Shown here one piece after another: positions 43,993 to 54,032 of a DNA stretch of 64,000 nt. A model generated the notes under the pieces. It ran no database searches and had not been told where the DNA came from. It was given only the letters and a program-made list of their open reading frames with translations. The stretch covers positions 3,348,001-3,412,000 of the forward strand of contig OW818695.1 in assembly GCA_942493345.1 (NCBI GenBank), in the 5' to 3' direction. The position numbers were made by a program, and so were the translations under genes. The stretch's first letter is position 1, and the number at the start of each line of letters is the position of its first letter. Origin of the DNA: GWE2-42-39 sp942493345 (GTDB lineage: Bacteria; Bacteroidota; Bacteroidia; Bacteroidales; Prolixibacteraceae).

Positions 43993-46900
43993 TTAGAACT
44001 GGGCTGTAATACCTATGTTTACAATTCGTTGGATCGGGTAAGCAATTCCGTCGCCCGGGGATTCGGGGTCGATCACTTTTATTTTATCGAAAGTGAACAG
44101 GTTGTACCCGCTGGCATATATCCTTAGGTTGGATAGTTGCAGGCGTTTCACTAGGTTTTCAGGAAGAGTATATCCTAACTCAGCTGATTTAAGTCTCAGG
44201 TAGGAGGCGTCTTTCAACCAGAAATCTGAATTGGGTGCTTTGTTGTTGGTATTGTCGCCTTCAAGACTTAAACGCGGGTAGGTAGCCGTTGTTCGGGTGT
44301 CAATACCCAGTTCCGGGTAATAAGCCCATCGGTTGAGATGATGGTCCATTACTTTTCCGAGTCCGTTCGGATAAAATTCCCAGTAAGCAGAACCTGAAAG
44401 TTTTTTATCGACATTGCCGACCCCTTGTAAATGGGCATTAAAATCGAATCCTTTATAGGCCAGGTTGAGAGTAAGTCCATACACCATTTCAGGCATCCAG
44501 CTTTTCCCGATGTATGAAACATCGTCGATGTCGATTTTACTATCGTTTGTCATGTCTTTGTATTTCAGGTCTCCGGGGCGAACAACACCGTAGGTTTGAA
44601 CAGGACTACTGTTGATTTCGGCATCATCGTTGAAAAAACCGAGTGTCTGCAATCCGAATTGCGACCCGATGGGATGTCCTGTCCGGTAGTTAAACGAATA
44701 CGGGAATTCTTGCTCCTGCATGTCGATGATTTCATTTTTTGTAAAAGAGAAGTTTCCAGAGACTCCATAACTAAAATCGCCGATCGTATTGTTGTATTCT
44801 AAATAAAGTTCAAATCCTTTGTTTTCAACAATCCCCGCATTTCCGGTGGGAATATTCGCGGTTCCCAGCATTCGGGGTATGGTATTCAGGTCAAGAATGA
44901 TGCCCGTTGTTTTTTCAAAAAAGATATCTGCTGAAAGGTTGAAATGATTTTTAAAGAATGTTCCGTCAACACCGATATCTGTTTTTCTGGTTTTTTCACA
45001 CGTAATGTCGGAAACTCCCAGCGCACCTTCGCGATAGCCTCCAAACGAAGCGAGGTTGTCCCCGATGAGGTAACTTCCCGATTTTTCGAAAAATGATAAT
45101 TTCTGGAAATATCCAATGTTGCTGTCGTTCCCGGTTAAACCGTGGGAAGCCCGTATTTTTAGAAAATTGATAGCAGAAATATCTTTCATAAACGATTCTT
45201 CCGATAAAATCCATCCGGCAGAAACGGCAGGGAATAGTACATATCGTTGGTCGTCAGAAGTTTGTTCGCTGCCTTGGTAGCCGAATGACAGTTGAGCCAG
45301 GTACCGGTTGTTGTATGCATAACTTGCGCGACCCATGATGCCCTGATAATAATGGGGCATAACTGATCCGTCGCCGGCATAGGAAGTCTGGTCGGCAAAC
45401 AAAGTTCCGGATATGCTGTGCTTATCGAAAGTTCGGTCGTAGTCGAAGCCAAACTGGATATCGAAAATCCGCTGGTTATCACCCACGCTGTTCCCATTTT
45501 GTTGTGTCGCCGGGTCTTTCACTCCCCGCTCGTTTAGCAGGCTGCCTTCGTAAACCACGAATCCTTTATTGCGGTTGATGGTTTGTTCGAAATAACTGTC
45601 GAACGAAACAGCGCCTCTGGCCGAAAGACCTTTGACCAGGCTGCCCATATCGTATTTTACCTTGAAAGCTGCATCGGTATTTCGTACATTATATATTGAA
45701 TATCCGCTTGAATTCAATAATCCATAAGGGTTATTGGTATATTGTGTATTTCCTGCCAGCGAACCGTCTTCGTTAAAAATTGGAAAAATGTTGGGTGGAA
45801 GCTGATACAGCACATTGAAAATACGACTGGCACTATTGCTTCTCAATCCTGGATAATTTCGTTTTTCCTGTCGTACCCCAATTTCCATCAAGATCTGAAG
45901 ATCTTTGGAAACCTGTACATCGATGTTTGATCGCAAGCGGAATAGTTCGAAATCTGCATTGGTATTGTACGAATTGGCATCCTTGTCAACATTGTACAAT
46001 CCGGTATTTGCAACATAACCTGCCGAGGCATAATATTTAACCGACTTGTTTCCGCCACGGAGGCTCAGGTTATAATCCTGTTGCGTCGAATATTTTTTAA
46101 GAAACTCTTTTCCCCAGTCGATATTCGGGTAGTTGTATGGGTCGATACCGGTTCTGTATGCATCGAGCGCAGTGGCATCGTATCTGTCGGAACTTCCGGC
46201 ATTGCGGAGCGCTTCATTATAAAGGTATGCGTAATTGTACGAATCGAGATATCTGGGGATGCGTGTTGGTGCCTGAAGTCCGTATTTGGCATCGAAGCTG
46301 ACTTTTATATCTTCGTTCTGTCCTCTTTTTGTGGTAATCAGAACTACGCCGTTGCTTCCGCGTAATCCGTACATGGCTGTGGAGGCGGCATCTTTGAGAA
46401 CAGAGATGCTCTCAATGTCGTGCGGGTTGATGTAACTTGCGTCGTTCCTCCAGTAACCATCAACCAGAACGTATGGGGTTTGCCGTGTACCCCCGAGTGT
46501 CCTTATCCCGCGGATATACAATGAACTGCCTTCAAGTCCGGGTTCTCCGTTGTTTTGCTGTACCGTGAGACCGGTAAAACGCCCTCCCAGTACATTATTT
46601 CGGTTGACCCCCGGTAAGTTTTTTAGTTCATTGCCCGAGATGGAAGAAACCGCTTCGGTTATTTGGTCTTGCTTTTGTCGGGCAAAGAGCAAATCAACGT
46701 ATTTGTCAGGTCTCAATACAACAATGGTTTCATTTTTTCCGTCAGTTGTCAATTCTTGGGTTTGATACCCTTCTTTTGAAATCGTAAGAGTAGGGGTTGC
46801 TGATTTAACGGTTACGGTGAACAGTCCGTTTTTCCCGGTCACAGCTGAAATCAGCGTTTCTTTGACTGTAACAGTCACTTCGGAAAGAGGCGAACCATCG

Positions 46901-47076
46901 GGTGAAATCACCTTTCCGGTTACTACTTCCACGCCGTTTTCATCGTTCCTGTCAGGAATATTTCCGAAAACAGGAAACGAAGCTAAATTAAACGTTGTAA
47001 CCAATAAAACTATCCATAGGTAAAGGATAATCTTAAAGCGCCTAAAATAATTCAGATTGTTTCGTTTCATAAACAT
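43993..47076 (-). CDS. SusC/RagA family TonB-dependent outer-membrane transporter (pair 2)
   Basis: The mature-size transporter starts at an ATG at 47076 (MFMKRNN...) with a hydrophobic signal. An upstream in-frame ATG at 47235 would add 53 residues without signal features and would run through an inverted repeat. The carboxypeptidase-D-like domain has GKVISPDGSPLSEVTVTVKE; the plug has GRFTGLTVQQNNGEPG and YIRGIRTLG; the barrel is complete. It is the first importer gene downstream of the HTCS and so the probable start of the induced operon. Confidence 0.94.
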   Translation of the reverse strand: MFMKRNNLNYFRRFKIILYLWIVLLVTTFNLASFPVFGNIPDRNDENGVEVVTGKVISPDGSPLSEVTVTVKETLISAVTGKNGLFTVTVKSATPTLTISKEGYQTQELTTDGKNETIVVLRPDKYVDLLFARQKQDQITEAVSSISGNELKNLPGVNRNNVLGGRFTGLTVQQNNGEPGLEGSSLYIRGIRTLGGTRQTPYVLVDGYWRNDASYINPHDIESISVLKDAASTAMYGLRGSNGVVLITTKRGQNEDIKVSFDAKYGLQAPTRIPRYLDSYNYAYLYNEALRNAGSSDRYDATALDAYRTGIDPYNYPNIDWGKEFLKKYSTQQDYNLSLRGGNKSVKYYASAGYVANTGLYNVDKDANSYNTNADFELFRLRSNIDVQVSKDLQILMEIGVRQEKRNYPGLRSNSASRIFNVLYQLPPNIFPIFNEDGSLAGNTQYTNNPYGLLNSSGYSIYNVRNTDAAFKVKYDMGSLVKGLSARGAVSFDSYFEQTINRNKGFVVYEGSLLNERGVKDPATQQNGNSVGDNQRIFDIQFGFDYDRTFDKHSISGTLFADQTSYAGDGSVMPHYYQGIMGRASYAYNNRYLAQLSFGYQGSEQTSDDQRYVLFPAVSAGWILSEESFMKDISAINFLKIRASHGLTGNDSNIGYFQKLSFFEKSGSYLIGDNLASFGGYREGALGVSDITCEKTRKTDIGVDGTFFKNHFNLSADIFFEKTTGIILDLNTIPRMLGTANIPTGNAGIVENKGFELYLEYNNTIGDFSYGVSGNFSFTKNEIIDMQEQEFPYSFNYRTGHPIGSQFGLQTLGFFNDDAEINSSPVQTYGVVRPGDLKYKDMTNDSKIDIDDVSYIGKSWMPEMVYGLTLNLAYKGFDFNAHLQGVGNVDKKLSGSAYWEFYPNGLGKVMDHHLNRWAYYPELGIDTRTTATYPRLSLEGDNTNNKAPNSDFWLKDASYLRLKSAELGYTLPENLVKRLQLSNLRIYASGYNLFTFDKIKVIDPESPGDGIAYPIQRIVNIGITAQF

Positions 47077-47225
47077 AGATTTGGTATTAGTTAGTTTTGT
47101 TTCATTTAAGAAAATGCGTTGAGGATTATTATCAAAATGCAGAATCCCATTATCATAAATAAGAGGAAATAGACAAACATTCGTCTGCGATAAGTAGAGA
47201 ATACCGATTTCAAGATCTTTCGGAG

Positions 47226-47276
47226 CATAGTGCATAAAATTTCACATTATGAAATTAAATATCTTCGTGCACTATG
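47226..47276. repeat. Inverted repeat in the leader of the first susC-like gene
   Basis: CATAGTGCA (47226-47234) and TGCACTATG (47268-47276) pair perfectly, and inside them AATTTC (47238-47243) pairs with GAAATT (47251-47256). It lies about 150 bases upstream of the susC-like start. The 316-base stretch 47077-47392 has no gene; this and the repeat below are the only structures I see in it, and no TAnnTTTG element was found. Confidence 0.5.
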
Positions 47277-47306
47277 GCTTTTCATTATCGTTCAAACAGG
47301 AGGCAC

Positions 47307-47357
47307 AAATGTTTCAATGGTTGTAAAAATGAATCAAAATGTTTCAATTTTGATTCA
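47307..47357. promoter_or_regulatory. Direct repeat AAATGTTTCAAT overlapping an 11-base inverted repeat
   Basis: AAATGTTTCAAT occurs twice exactly, at 47307-47318 and 47337-47348, with starts 30 bases (about three helical turns) apart. The second copy lies across TGAATCAAAAT (47330-47340) and ATTTTGATTCA (47347-47357), a perfect 11-base inverted repeat. It starts just after the HTCS stop. It may be the site bound by the HTCS AraC domain, or a weak terminator of the HTCS gene, since TTTTT follows on the minus strand. Confidence 0.45.
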
Positions 47358-47392
47358 CAAGACGATTTAGGGGAGAAAAAACGCGTATGTTT

Positions 47393-50300
47393 TTATTCTG
47401 AAGACTGAGTAGAAAAAAGAATGTTTGCTGCTTGTGGCTTCTTTGCTGCGCCCAGGTTTTGAAGATATTCGCTGGGCGAAACCTTATGTGCCTTTTTAAA
47501 ACAGTTGGTAAAATAAGCCGGATTGTTAAAACCTGTTTTATATGAAATCTCAGAAATTGGCAAATCTGTTTCCCTTAAATATTTCAAGGCAACTTGTAAC
47601 CTGTAGCTTTTGATGAACTCATTTGGCGAATAGTTGGTGAGGGATTTTATTTTGCGATAGAGGCTGGCCCTGCTCATCCCGATTTCATCGCTGAATTGTT
47701 CGATGTCAAAATCCGGATTAGAGATGTTTTTTTCAATGATCTGGTATATCTTTTTCAGGAATAATTCATCCATTGAAGTTGTTCCCGAAGCGGGTAGTTC
47801 GAACGGAAGTTTTTTACTAAACGATTGCCTCAGCCGTTCCCTGTTGCTGATCACGCTGTTGACTTTTATGCGCAGCATATTGGCATTAAATGGTTTGGTA
47901 ATGTAGTCGTCAGCTCCTACGTCAAATCCTTCTTTTACCTGTAAATAGGTGGTTCGGGCCGTCAGCAATATAATTGGGATATGGCTTGTGTGGATGTCGT
48001 TTTTTAATTTCAGGCAAAGTTGCAGTCCATCAACTTCGGGCATCATTATGTCACTGATAACAAGGTCCGGGATTTGATGTATGGCTTTTTCCAGTCCCTC
48101 ATTTCCATTGGTTGCTTCGATAATATTATAAATATTCTGAAGTTGTGACTTTATATAATGCCTGATGTCGGTATTGTCGTCAATAACTAAAATTGTGTAT
48201 TTCTTTTGGTGGTTTTCAGCTGGTTCGGGAAGGTCGTCTTCATACGAACTGTCGGGTGCCAGATAATTGTCGATGTGCTCGCTTCCGATGTAATCTTTTA
48301 TAATTTCACCGGGCGATAAATGTTCGTTGCCCACCGGCAAGAACACCCGGAATAATGCTCCTTCCCCGGGGACGCTCTCAACGCAAACAAGCCCGTGATG
48401 AAGCTCAACAATTCCTTTTACAAGGCTTAACCCGATTCCTGTTCCGGCGGATGACTGTCCGTCTTCTGTTACCTGGTAAAATGGATCGAATATTTTATCC
48501 AGGTCTTTGAACGAGATGCCTTTTCCTGTATTTTTGACCCCAACCTCGATGAATTCTGCTGTTTGTGTTTTCGATAATAAGTCACACTTTTCCGGGGATA
48601 AATTTTTCAGATTGTCTTTCTTCCGCCGGGAAACAGTAATTGTAATTTTTCCGTTGGGCGGGGTATTTTTGAACGCATTGGAGAGTAGGTTGAAAAACAC
48701 CTTTTCTAATTGTGACCGGTCGAACCATAAAATTATATCCTGCTGATTACCTTGTATCGAATAGTCGATTTTTTGCCTGAAAGCAAGTTCGTTATAGGCC
48801 ATTGAAATTTCGGTTATAAATTTATTGAACCGGCCTTCTGCTGCCTTCAATTTCATGTTCCCCGATTCCTGCTTCCTGAAGTCCATTAATTGGTTTACCA
48901 GGATAAGAAGCCGGTGTGTGTTTTTTTGTACCATCTCCAATGAATTTCGCGCCAGGTCGGAAAGGTCTGAACGATTAAGCAGGTCTTCGAGCGGTCCCAT
49001 AATCAATGTAAGGGGCGTACGTAATTCGTGGGAAAAATTGGTAAACATCCGGATGCGCATCTGGTGTGCCTTTTCCATATTTTTCTGTTCAAATTGCTTG
49101 ATCTTGACCTCGTTTTCCAGCTTCAGGTAGTGTAATAACAGGAAAAAGAATCCGGTCAGTGTCAGGAAATAAAGAATGTATGCCCACCACGATCTCCACG
49201 GGGGAGGATATACTTTTATTGAAAAGGACTTTCCTTTTTCGTTCCATACCCCATCGTTGTTCGATGCTTTTACCCGGAAAACATAATTCCCCGAATTCAG
49301 GTTGGTGTAAATGGCAATTCGTTGCTTGCCAACATAGTTCCAGTCTTGATCGAATCCTTCCAGTTTATAGGCATACTGGTTTTTTTCAGGGAAAATATAA
49401 TTGAGCGCCATGTATTCGATAATGAAACTGGACTGGTTATGTTTCAAACGTATTTCTTCATTGTCGTTGATGTATTTTTTTTCGATGATTGGTTTATCTC
49501 CGGGTTTTGTTGAACGGAGCAAACGAAAATCTGTAATGAGCACGGGTGGCACAAACCCGTTTGATTTGATTTTGAGGGGGTCGAAAACGGTGAACCCGTT
49601 ATTGCCACCGGCAGCGATTCGCCCGTCGGATAGCATGGTAAACGAATGTTCGCTCATTTCATGCAGTGGGAACCCATTTCCTGTGGTATAATTTTTAAAT
49701 TCATTTTGGATGGGGTCGAACCTTGAAATGCCCGATAATGTTGTAATCCAAAGGAACCCGGACGCATCTTCAAGAATGCCAAAAATATTCAGGTTTTGGA
49801 GTCCGTCGGACTCTGTGTATGTTTTAAATGTTCCCGTTTGTCGGTCAAACAGGCTAAGTCCGCCTTCGTTGGTCCCAACCCAAAGATTATTGCGCTTATC
49901 GCAATGAAGGTCCGTGATGTAATTTGATTTTAATGAAACTGAATCGGCATTGCTCATGTATCGCACTACCGATTGTTTCTTTGTGTCGTAAAGGTAAAGT
50001 CCTGTATATCTTGTCCCAACCCAGTAAATTCCCGGAGAATCTTCAAGAATACAGGTTGCATAAGGCAGTATCATGTTGTCGCTAACGTTATTCCGATAGT
50101 AGACTTGTGTAACTTCAAGTGTTTTCGGGTTGAGGGTCCTCAAACCCAGTGTGTCGTTTACGCAAAGCCATATCTTTTCGTCGCTGCTTTTGTAAAAATT
50201 ATTAATAAAACCCATGAAGCCTTTGATCCGTTGGGTAATTCTTCTTGAAGCCGGGTCGAAAAACAATATCTGGTTTTCGTCGGTGCCTATGTAAATTTTG

Positions 50301-51571
50301 TCTTCTTTATTATTATAAATAGACCGTATGACATTTGATACGTAAGAGTTGTTTTCTTCGGAATCCAATAAAAACTGATTCTTGTATCTCAATTGTTTGT
50401 CGTAATTAAGAAGACCGCCGCCGCCGGTAGCGATCCAAAACTCATCCTTATTCTCAACAACGGGGCCGATGCTGCCGTAAACAAAGTTGTTGCCGGGGTT
50501 GAAATATCGGAATTGCTGGGTGTATAGGTTATAATAGTTTACTCCTCCTGAAAAGGTTCCAATCCAGACTGTTTCTGCATTATCAACGAACAGGGAGTAA
50601 ATGAAAAAATGGTTCAAATTGCCCCTGATTGTTTTCTTTTGGTTGTATTTTTTAAGTTCTTTGGTTTCCAGATTAAAAATATTCAATCCTTCGTTGGTGC
50701 CGATAAGCAGGTTTTTTTCTGAATCTTCAGCCATACAGCGAACGGCATTATTGCTTAATTGTTTGTTTTGATAAATACTTTTACCGAAATGAAGGAAACT
50801 TTTGGTTCGGGGATCATACAAATCCAAGCCGTTTCGCGTGCCAATCCATAGATTCTTATTGGAATCCTCAAAAATCGAACGAACACGGTTGTCTGATAAA
50901 TTGCCGGGATCATTTGGGGTATGTCTAAAAATCTGGTAACTGTCGTTTTTCGGAGTGTATCGAATTAATCCTTTTAACGTTCCAATCCATAAATTGCCAT
51001 AGCTGTCGTCCTGAATCGATATAATCCGGTTGTTGTATAGATAATTATTGAAGGTATTCTTGGTAAAAGTCAGGCTGTCTTCGTTCAAACAATCAATTCC
51101 CTGTTCGGTACCTATCCACATTTTGTTGTCCTTGTCGCGGTAAATACACGACACCTTATCATGGCTGATTCCTTTGTTGTCGGAAGATTTGTAAAAATGA
51201 AGAAATTCACCGGTTTCGTAACAATAACGGTTCAATCCTTTTTGGGTGGCAATCCAGATATAACCGGAACGATCTTCGGCAATCCCGTTGATGTTATTAT
51301 TGCTGATACTGTTTTTGTCGTTGGTTGAGGTTTTGAATACTTCAAACCGATAGCCGTCGAACCGGTTGAGTCCATCTTGAGTGCCAAACCATATCAACCC
51401 TTTTGTATCCTGATAGATACATGCAACGGAAATTTGTGATAACCCAAGTTCTGGCGACAGGCTTTCAAAATAAATATCATCATCCTGTGCCTTTAACTGA
51501 TTTATAGTTCCAGCAAGAAGAAACAGGATAATTAAAATCGAAGAGATTTTATATTTTGATAGTACCATCAT
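47393..51571 (-). CDS. Hybrid two-component system regulator (HTCS)
   Basis: This single-protein sensor-regulator of about 1392 residues has a signal peptide (ending near KAQ), a large periplasmic part of two Reg_prop beta-propellers with repeated GLIWFGTQDGLNRFD-like units (about 35-740) and a Y_Y_Y domain (about 750-820). A transmembrane helix follows, then a histidine kinase (FSHELRTP near 847, NLLSNAFKNTP, GTGIGLSLVKG), a receiver domain (VIDDNTD, DIMMPEVDG) and an AraC-type double helix-turn-helix at the C-terminus. It senses an oligosaccharide and activates the PUL. Start at the ATG at 51571 is chosen over a TTG at 51589. Confidence 0.95.
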   Translation of the reverse strand: MMVLSKYKISSILIILFLLAGTINQLKAQDDDIYFESLSPELGLSQISVACIYQDTKGLIWFGTQDGLNRFDGYRFEVFKTSTNDKNSISNNNINGIAEDRSGYIWIATQKGLNRYCYETGEFLHFYKSSDNKGISHDKVSCIYRDKDNKMWIGTEQGIDCLNEDSLTFTKNTFNNYLYNNRIISIQDDSYGNLWIGTLKGLIRYTPKNDSYQIFRHTPNDPGNLSDNRVRSIFEDSNKNLWIGTRNGLDLYDPRTKSFLHFGKSIYQNKQLSNNAVRCMAEDSEKNLLIGTNEGLNIFNLETKELKKYNQKKTIRGNLNHFFIYSLFVDNAETVWIGTFSGGVNYYNLYTQQFRYFNPGNNFVYGSIGPVVENKDEFWIATGGGGLLNYDKQLRYKNQFLLDSEENNSYVSNVIRSIYNNKEDKIYIGTDENQILFFDPASRRITQRIKGFMGFINNFYKSSDEKIWLCVNDTLGLRTLNPKTLEVTQVYYRNNVSDNMILPYATCILEDSPGIYWVGTRYTGLYLYDTKKQSVVRYMSNADSVSLKSNYITDLHCDKRNNLWVGTNEGGLSLFDRQTGTFKTYTESDGLQNLNIFGILEDASGFLWITTLSGISRFDPIQNEFKNYTTGNGFPLHEMSEHSFTMLSDGRIAAGGNNGFTVFDPLKIKSNGFVPPVLITDFRLLRSTKPGDKPIIEKKYINDNEEIRLKHNQSSFIIEYMALNYIFPEKNQYAYKLEGFDQDWNYVGKQRIAIYTNLNSGNYVFRVKASNNDGVWNEKGKSFSIKVYPPPWRSWWAYILYFLTLTGFFFLLLHYLKLENEVKIKQFEQKNMEKAHQMRIRMFTNFSHELRTPLTLIMGPLEDLLNRSDLSDLARNSLEMVQKNTHRLLILVNQLMDFRKQESGNMKLKAAEGRFNKFITEISMAYNELAFRQKIDYSIQGNQQDIILWFDRSQLEKVFFNLLSNAFKNTPPNGKITITVSRRKKDNLKNLSPEKCDLLSKTQTAEFIEVGVKNTGKGISFKDLDKIFDPFYQVTEDGQSSAGTGIGLSLVKGIVELHHGLVCVESVPGEGALFRVFLPVGNEHLSPGEIIKDYIGSEHIDNYLAPDSSYEDDLPEPAENHQKKYTILVIDDNTDIRHYIKSQLQNIYNIIEATNGNEGLEKAIHQIPDLVISDIMMPEVDGLQLCLKLKNDIHTSHIPIILLTARTTYLQVKEGFDVGADDYITKPFNANMLRIKVNSVISNRERLRQSFSKKLPFELPASGTTSMDELFLKKIYQIIEKNISNPDFDIEQFSDEIGMSRASLYRKIKSLTNYSPNEFIKSYRLQVALKYLRETDLPISEISYKTGFNNPAYFTNCFKKAHKVSPSEYLQNLGAAKKPQAANILFSTQSSE

Positions 51572-51671
51572 ATTTACGGACGACTTCAAACAGTCTGTTG
51601 TATATGTTTTTGTATTTGTTTACGATAAAAACGTAAAACAAAAAATGGATAGAGTTGATTTTACTTTCTTG

Positions 51672-51700
51672 TTGTCAGATGTTTATGTGGTTTAGTTTCG
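51672..51700 (+). promoter_or_regulatory. Promoter of the C39 exporter operon
   Basis: TTG at 51672-51674 and TAGTTTCG at 51693-51700 are separated by 18 bases, the same spacing as the rpsL promoters in this window. It lies 112 bases before the ATG at 51812. Confidence 0.5.
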
Positions 51701-51811
51701 ACAAGAAATATTTCTTTCAGGCTGAAAAATACAAATAAAAAATAAAAAATCAGAGAGGATTTTTACTGATTGTCAGAAAAAAGCTATCTTGCCGCAACCA
51801 AAGTGCTTTGT

Positions 51812-54031
51812 ATGTCGAATTTCCCACATTACCTTCAAGCCGATGCGATGGATTGTGGCCCTACATGTTTGAGAATTGTTTCCAAACATTACGGGCGGCA
51901 TTATAATTTAGAGACCCTGCGGGAACTCATGTATAAAACCCGCGAGGGAGTTTCGTTGCTCACGATTAGCGATGCAGCCGAAAAAATCGGTTTTCGTACC
52001 CAGGGGGTGCGTTTAACGATCGGAACGCTCAGCGAAATATCGTTTCCTGCAATAATCCATTGGAACCAAAATCATTTTGTTGTTTTATACAAGATTAAAA
52101 AGGCGAGGCGATCAGGAAAAATCGATCAGGAGAAAACGATTTATTATGTTTCTGACCCGGCACATGGATTATTAAAATACACCGGAACAGAATTTTTGAA
52201 ACACTGGGCTTCTACCCGCCAGGAGGGAGAGCCGGCCGGTATCGTTTTAATGTTACAGCCCACAGCTGAGTTTTACAAAGAAGAAAACGAAAAAGTAAAC
52301 CGGACCGGGTTTGGGTATTTGTCTTCTTACCTGAGGCCTTACCGGAAGCTCATCGTGCAGTTGTTGCTTGGTTTTTTTACCGGAAGTTTACTCAGCCTGC
52401 TTTTTCCGTTTCTTACCCAGGCCATTGTTGATGTCGGGATCACCACCAACAACCTCAATTTTATTGTGCTGGTGCTTGTTGCCCAATTGGTACTCACTCT
52501 GAGCCAGACAGCCGTTGGTTTCATCCGGAGCTGGATCATGCTGCACACCAGTGCCCGGATCAGCATCGCACTGATTTCCGATTTTCTTATAAAATTGATG
52601 AAATTGCCCGTCAGTTTCTTCGATACAAAAATGATTGGCGATCTCCGTCAACGAATTGAAGACAACCAGCGGATTCAATCGTTTCTCACCGGAAGCCTTA
52701 TCAATATGTCATTTGGGATTTTTACCTTTATAATATACAGTTTCGTATTGGCCTATTATAATTGGAATATTTTACTGATATTTTATCTGGGTAGTTTCTT
52801 TTATGTGCTTTGGATCTTGTTGTTCCTGAAGAAAAGGAAGGAATTGGATTACAAACGTTTCAAAGTGGCGGCTGCAAACCAAAGCAATGTGTACCAGTTA
52901 ATAACCGGTATGCAGGAAATCAAACTGAATAATTGCGAAAAACAAAAACGATGGGAGTGGGAACAGATTCAGGCGCGTTTGTTTAAAGTCAGTATAAAAG
53001 GACTGATGCTGAACCAGAACCAGCAAGCAGGTTCGGTGCTCATCGATCAGGCAAAAAATATTGTCATCAGTTTTCTGGCAGCAAAAGCAGTGCTCGACGG
53101 AAATATGACACTGGGTATGATGATGGCCGTACAATATATAATCGGCCAACTGAACAGCCCGATCAATGAATTCATCGGTTTTACGCAGTCGGCGCAGGAT
53201 GCGAAAATCAGCCTCGAACGGTTGGGCGAAATTCACAACCGGAAAGATGAAGAAGAAGCGTCGGAATCGAAAAACTACGATCTGCCTCACGACCGGAGTC
53301 TGGTTATACAGGGGCTGACTTTTCATTACGAGGGGCCGCGGTCGCCAAAAGTATTGAACGATATCCGGATGACCGTCATGCAAAATAAAATAACAGCCAT
53401 TGTTGGGGCAAGCGGAAGCGGCAAAACCACCTTGGTAAAAATGTTGCTGGGGTTTTATCCTCCGACGGAAGGAAAAATCCTTCTGGGAAATGTTGAATTG
53501 AACCAGTACAACATGGAAATGTGGCGACGGAACTGCGGAACGGTGATGCAGGACGGTTATATTTTTTCCGATTCCATTGCCAATAATATTGCGGTTGGCG
53601 AAGATTCGCCCGACAAGGAACGATTATTTAATGCCGTAAAAACAGCCAATATTCTCGAATTTATTGAACATCTCCCATTGCGCTACAACACCAAAATAGG
53701 GCAGGAGGGAGTTGGCCTCAGCCAGGGGCAACGGCAACGGATATTGATTGCCCGGGCCGTTTACAAGAACCCCGAATATTTGTTTTTCGACGAAGCAACC
53801 AATGCGTTGGATGCCAATAACGAAAAAGTCATCATGCAAAATCTCGATGAGTTTTTTAAAGGGAAAACCGTGGTAATAGTTGCTCATCGGTTGAGTACGG
53901 TGAAAAATGCCGACCAGATTATTGTGCTTGATAAAGGAACGATTGTGGAAACCGGCACACACAAGGAGCTGGTCAAACAAAAAGGAGCCTATTACGAATT
54001 GGTGAGAAATCAGTTGGAACTTGGCGGATAA
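51812..54031 (+). CDS. Peptidase domain-containing ABC transporter (C39 family)
   Basis: This 739-residue exporter has an N-terminal C39 cysteine peptidase (catalytic C15 in DAMDCGPTC, His in HWNQNHFVVLY, Asp in VSDPAHG). The transmembrane domain (about 150-450) and ABC domain follow, with Walker A GASGSGKTT, signature LSQGQRQR and Walker B YLFFDEATNALD. Such proteins cut double-glycine leaders and export the peptide. A TTG reading from 51770 adds 14 residues and is less likely. The HlyD gene starts 1 base after its stop. Confidence 0.93.
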   Translation: MSNFPHYLQADAMDCGPTCLRIVSKHYGRHYNLETLRELMYKTREGVSLLTISDAAEKIGFRTQGVRLTIGTLSEISFPAIIHWNQNHFVVLYKIKKARRSGKIDQEKTIYYVSDPAHGLLKYTGTEFLKHWASTRQEGEPAGIVLMLQPTAEFYKEENEKVNRTGFGYLSSYLRPYRKLIVQLLLGFFTGSLLSLLFPFLTQAIVDVGITTNNLNFIVLVLVAQLVLTLSQTAVGFIRSWIMLHTSARISIALISDFLIKLMKLPVSFFDTKMIGDLRQRIEDNQRIQSFLTGSLINMSFGIFTFIIYSFVLAYYNWNILLIFYLGSFFYVLWILLFLKKRKELDYKRFKVAAANQSNVYQLITGMQEIKLNNCEKQKRWEWEQIQARLFKVSIKGLMLNQNQQAGSVLIDQAKNIVISFLAAKAVLDGNMTLGMMMAVQYIIGQLNSPINEFIGFTQSAQDAKISLERLGEIHNRKDEEEASESKNYDLPHDRSLVIQGLTFHYEGPRSPKVLNDIRMTVMQNKITAIVGASGSGKTTLVKMLLGFYPPTEGKILLGNVELNQYNMEMWRRNCGTVMQDGYIFSDSIANNIAVGEDSPDKERLFNAVKTANILEFIEHLPLRYNTKIGQEGVGLSQGQRQRILIARAVYKNPEYLFFDEATNALDANNEKVIMQNLDEFFKGKTVVIVAHRLSTVKNADQIIVLDKGTIVETGTHKELVKQKGAYYELVRNQLELGG

Positions 54032-54032
54032 T

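Noticed and set aside
47077..47235. N-terminal extension of the second SusC
   Set aside because: The extra 53 residues have no signal or domain, and the DNA there holds regulatory-looking repeats.
52898..53383. Long minus-strand open frame opposite the C39 exporter
   Set aside because: It mirrors the transmembrane and nucleotide-binding regions of a confident gene and has no family features.
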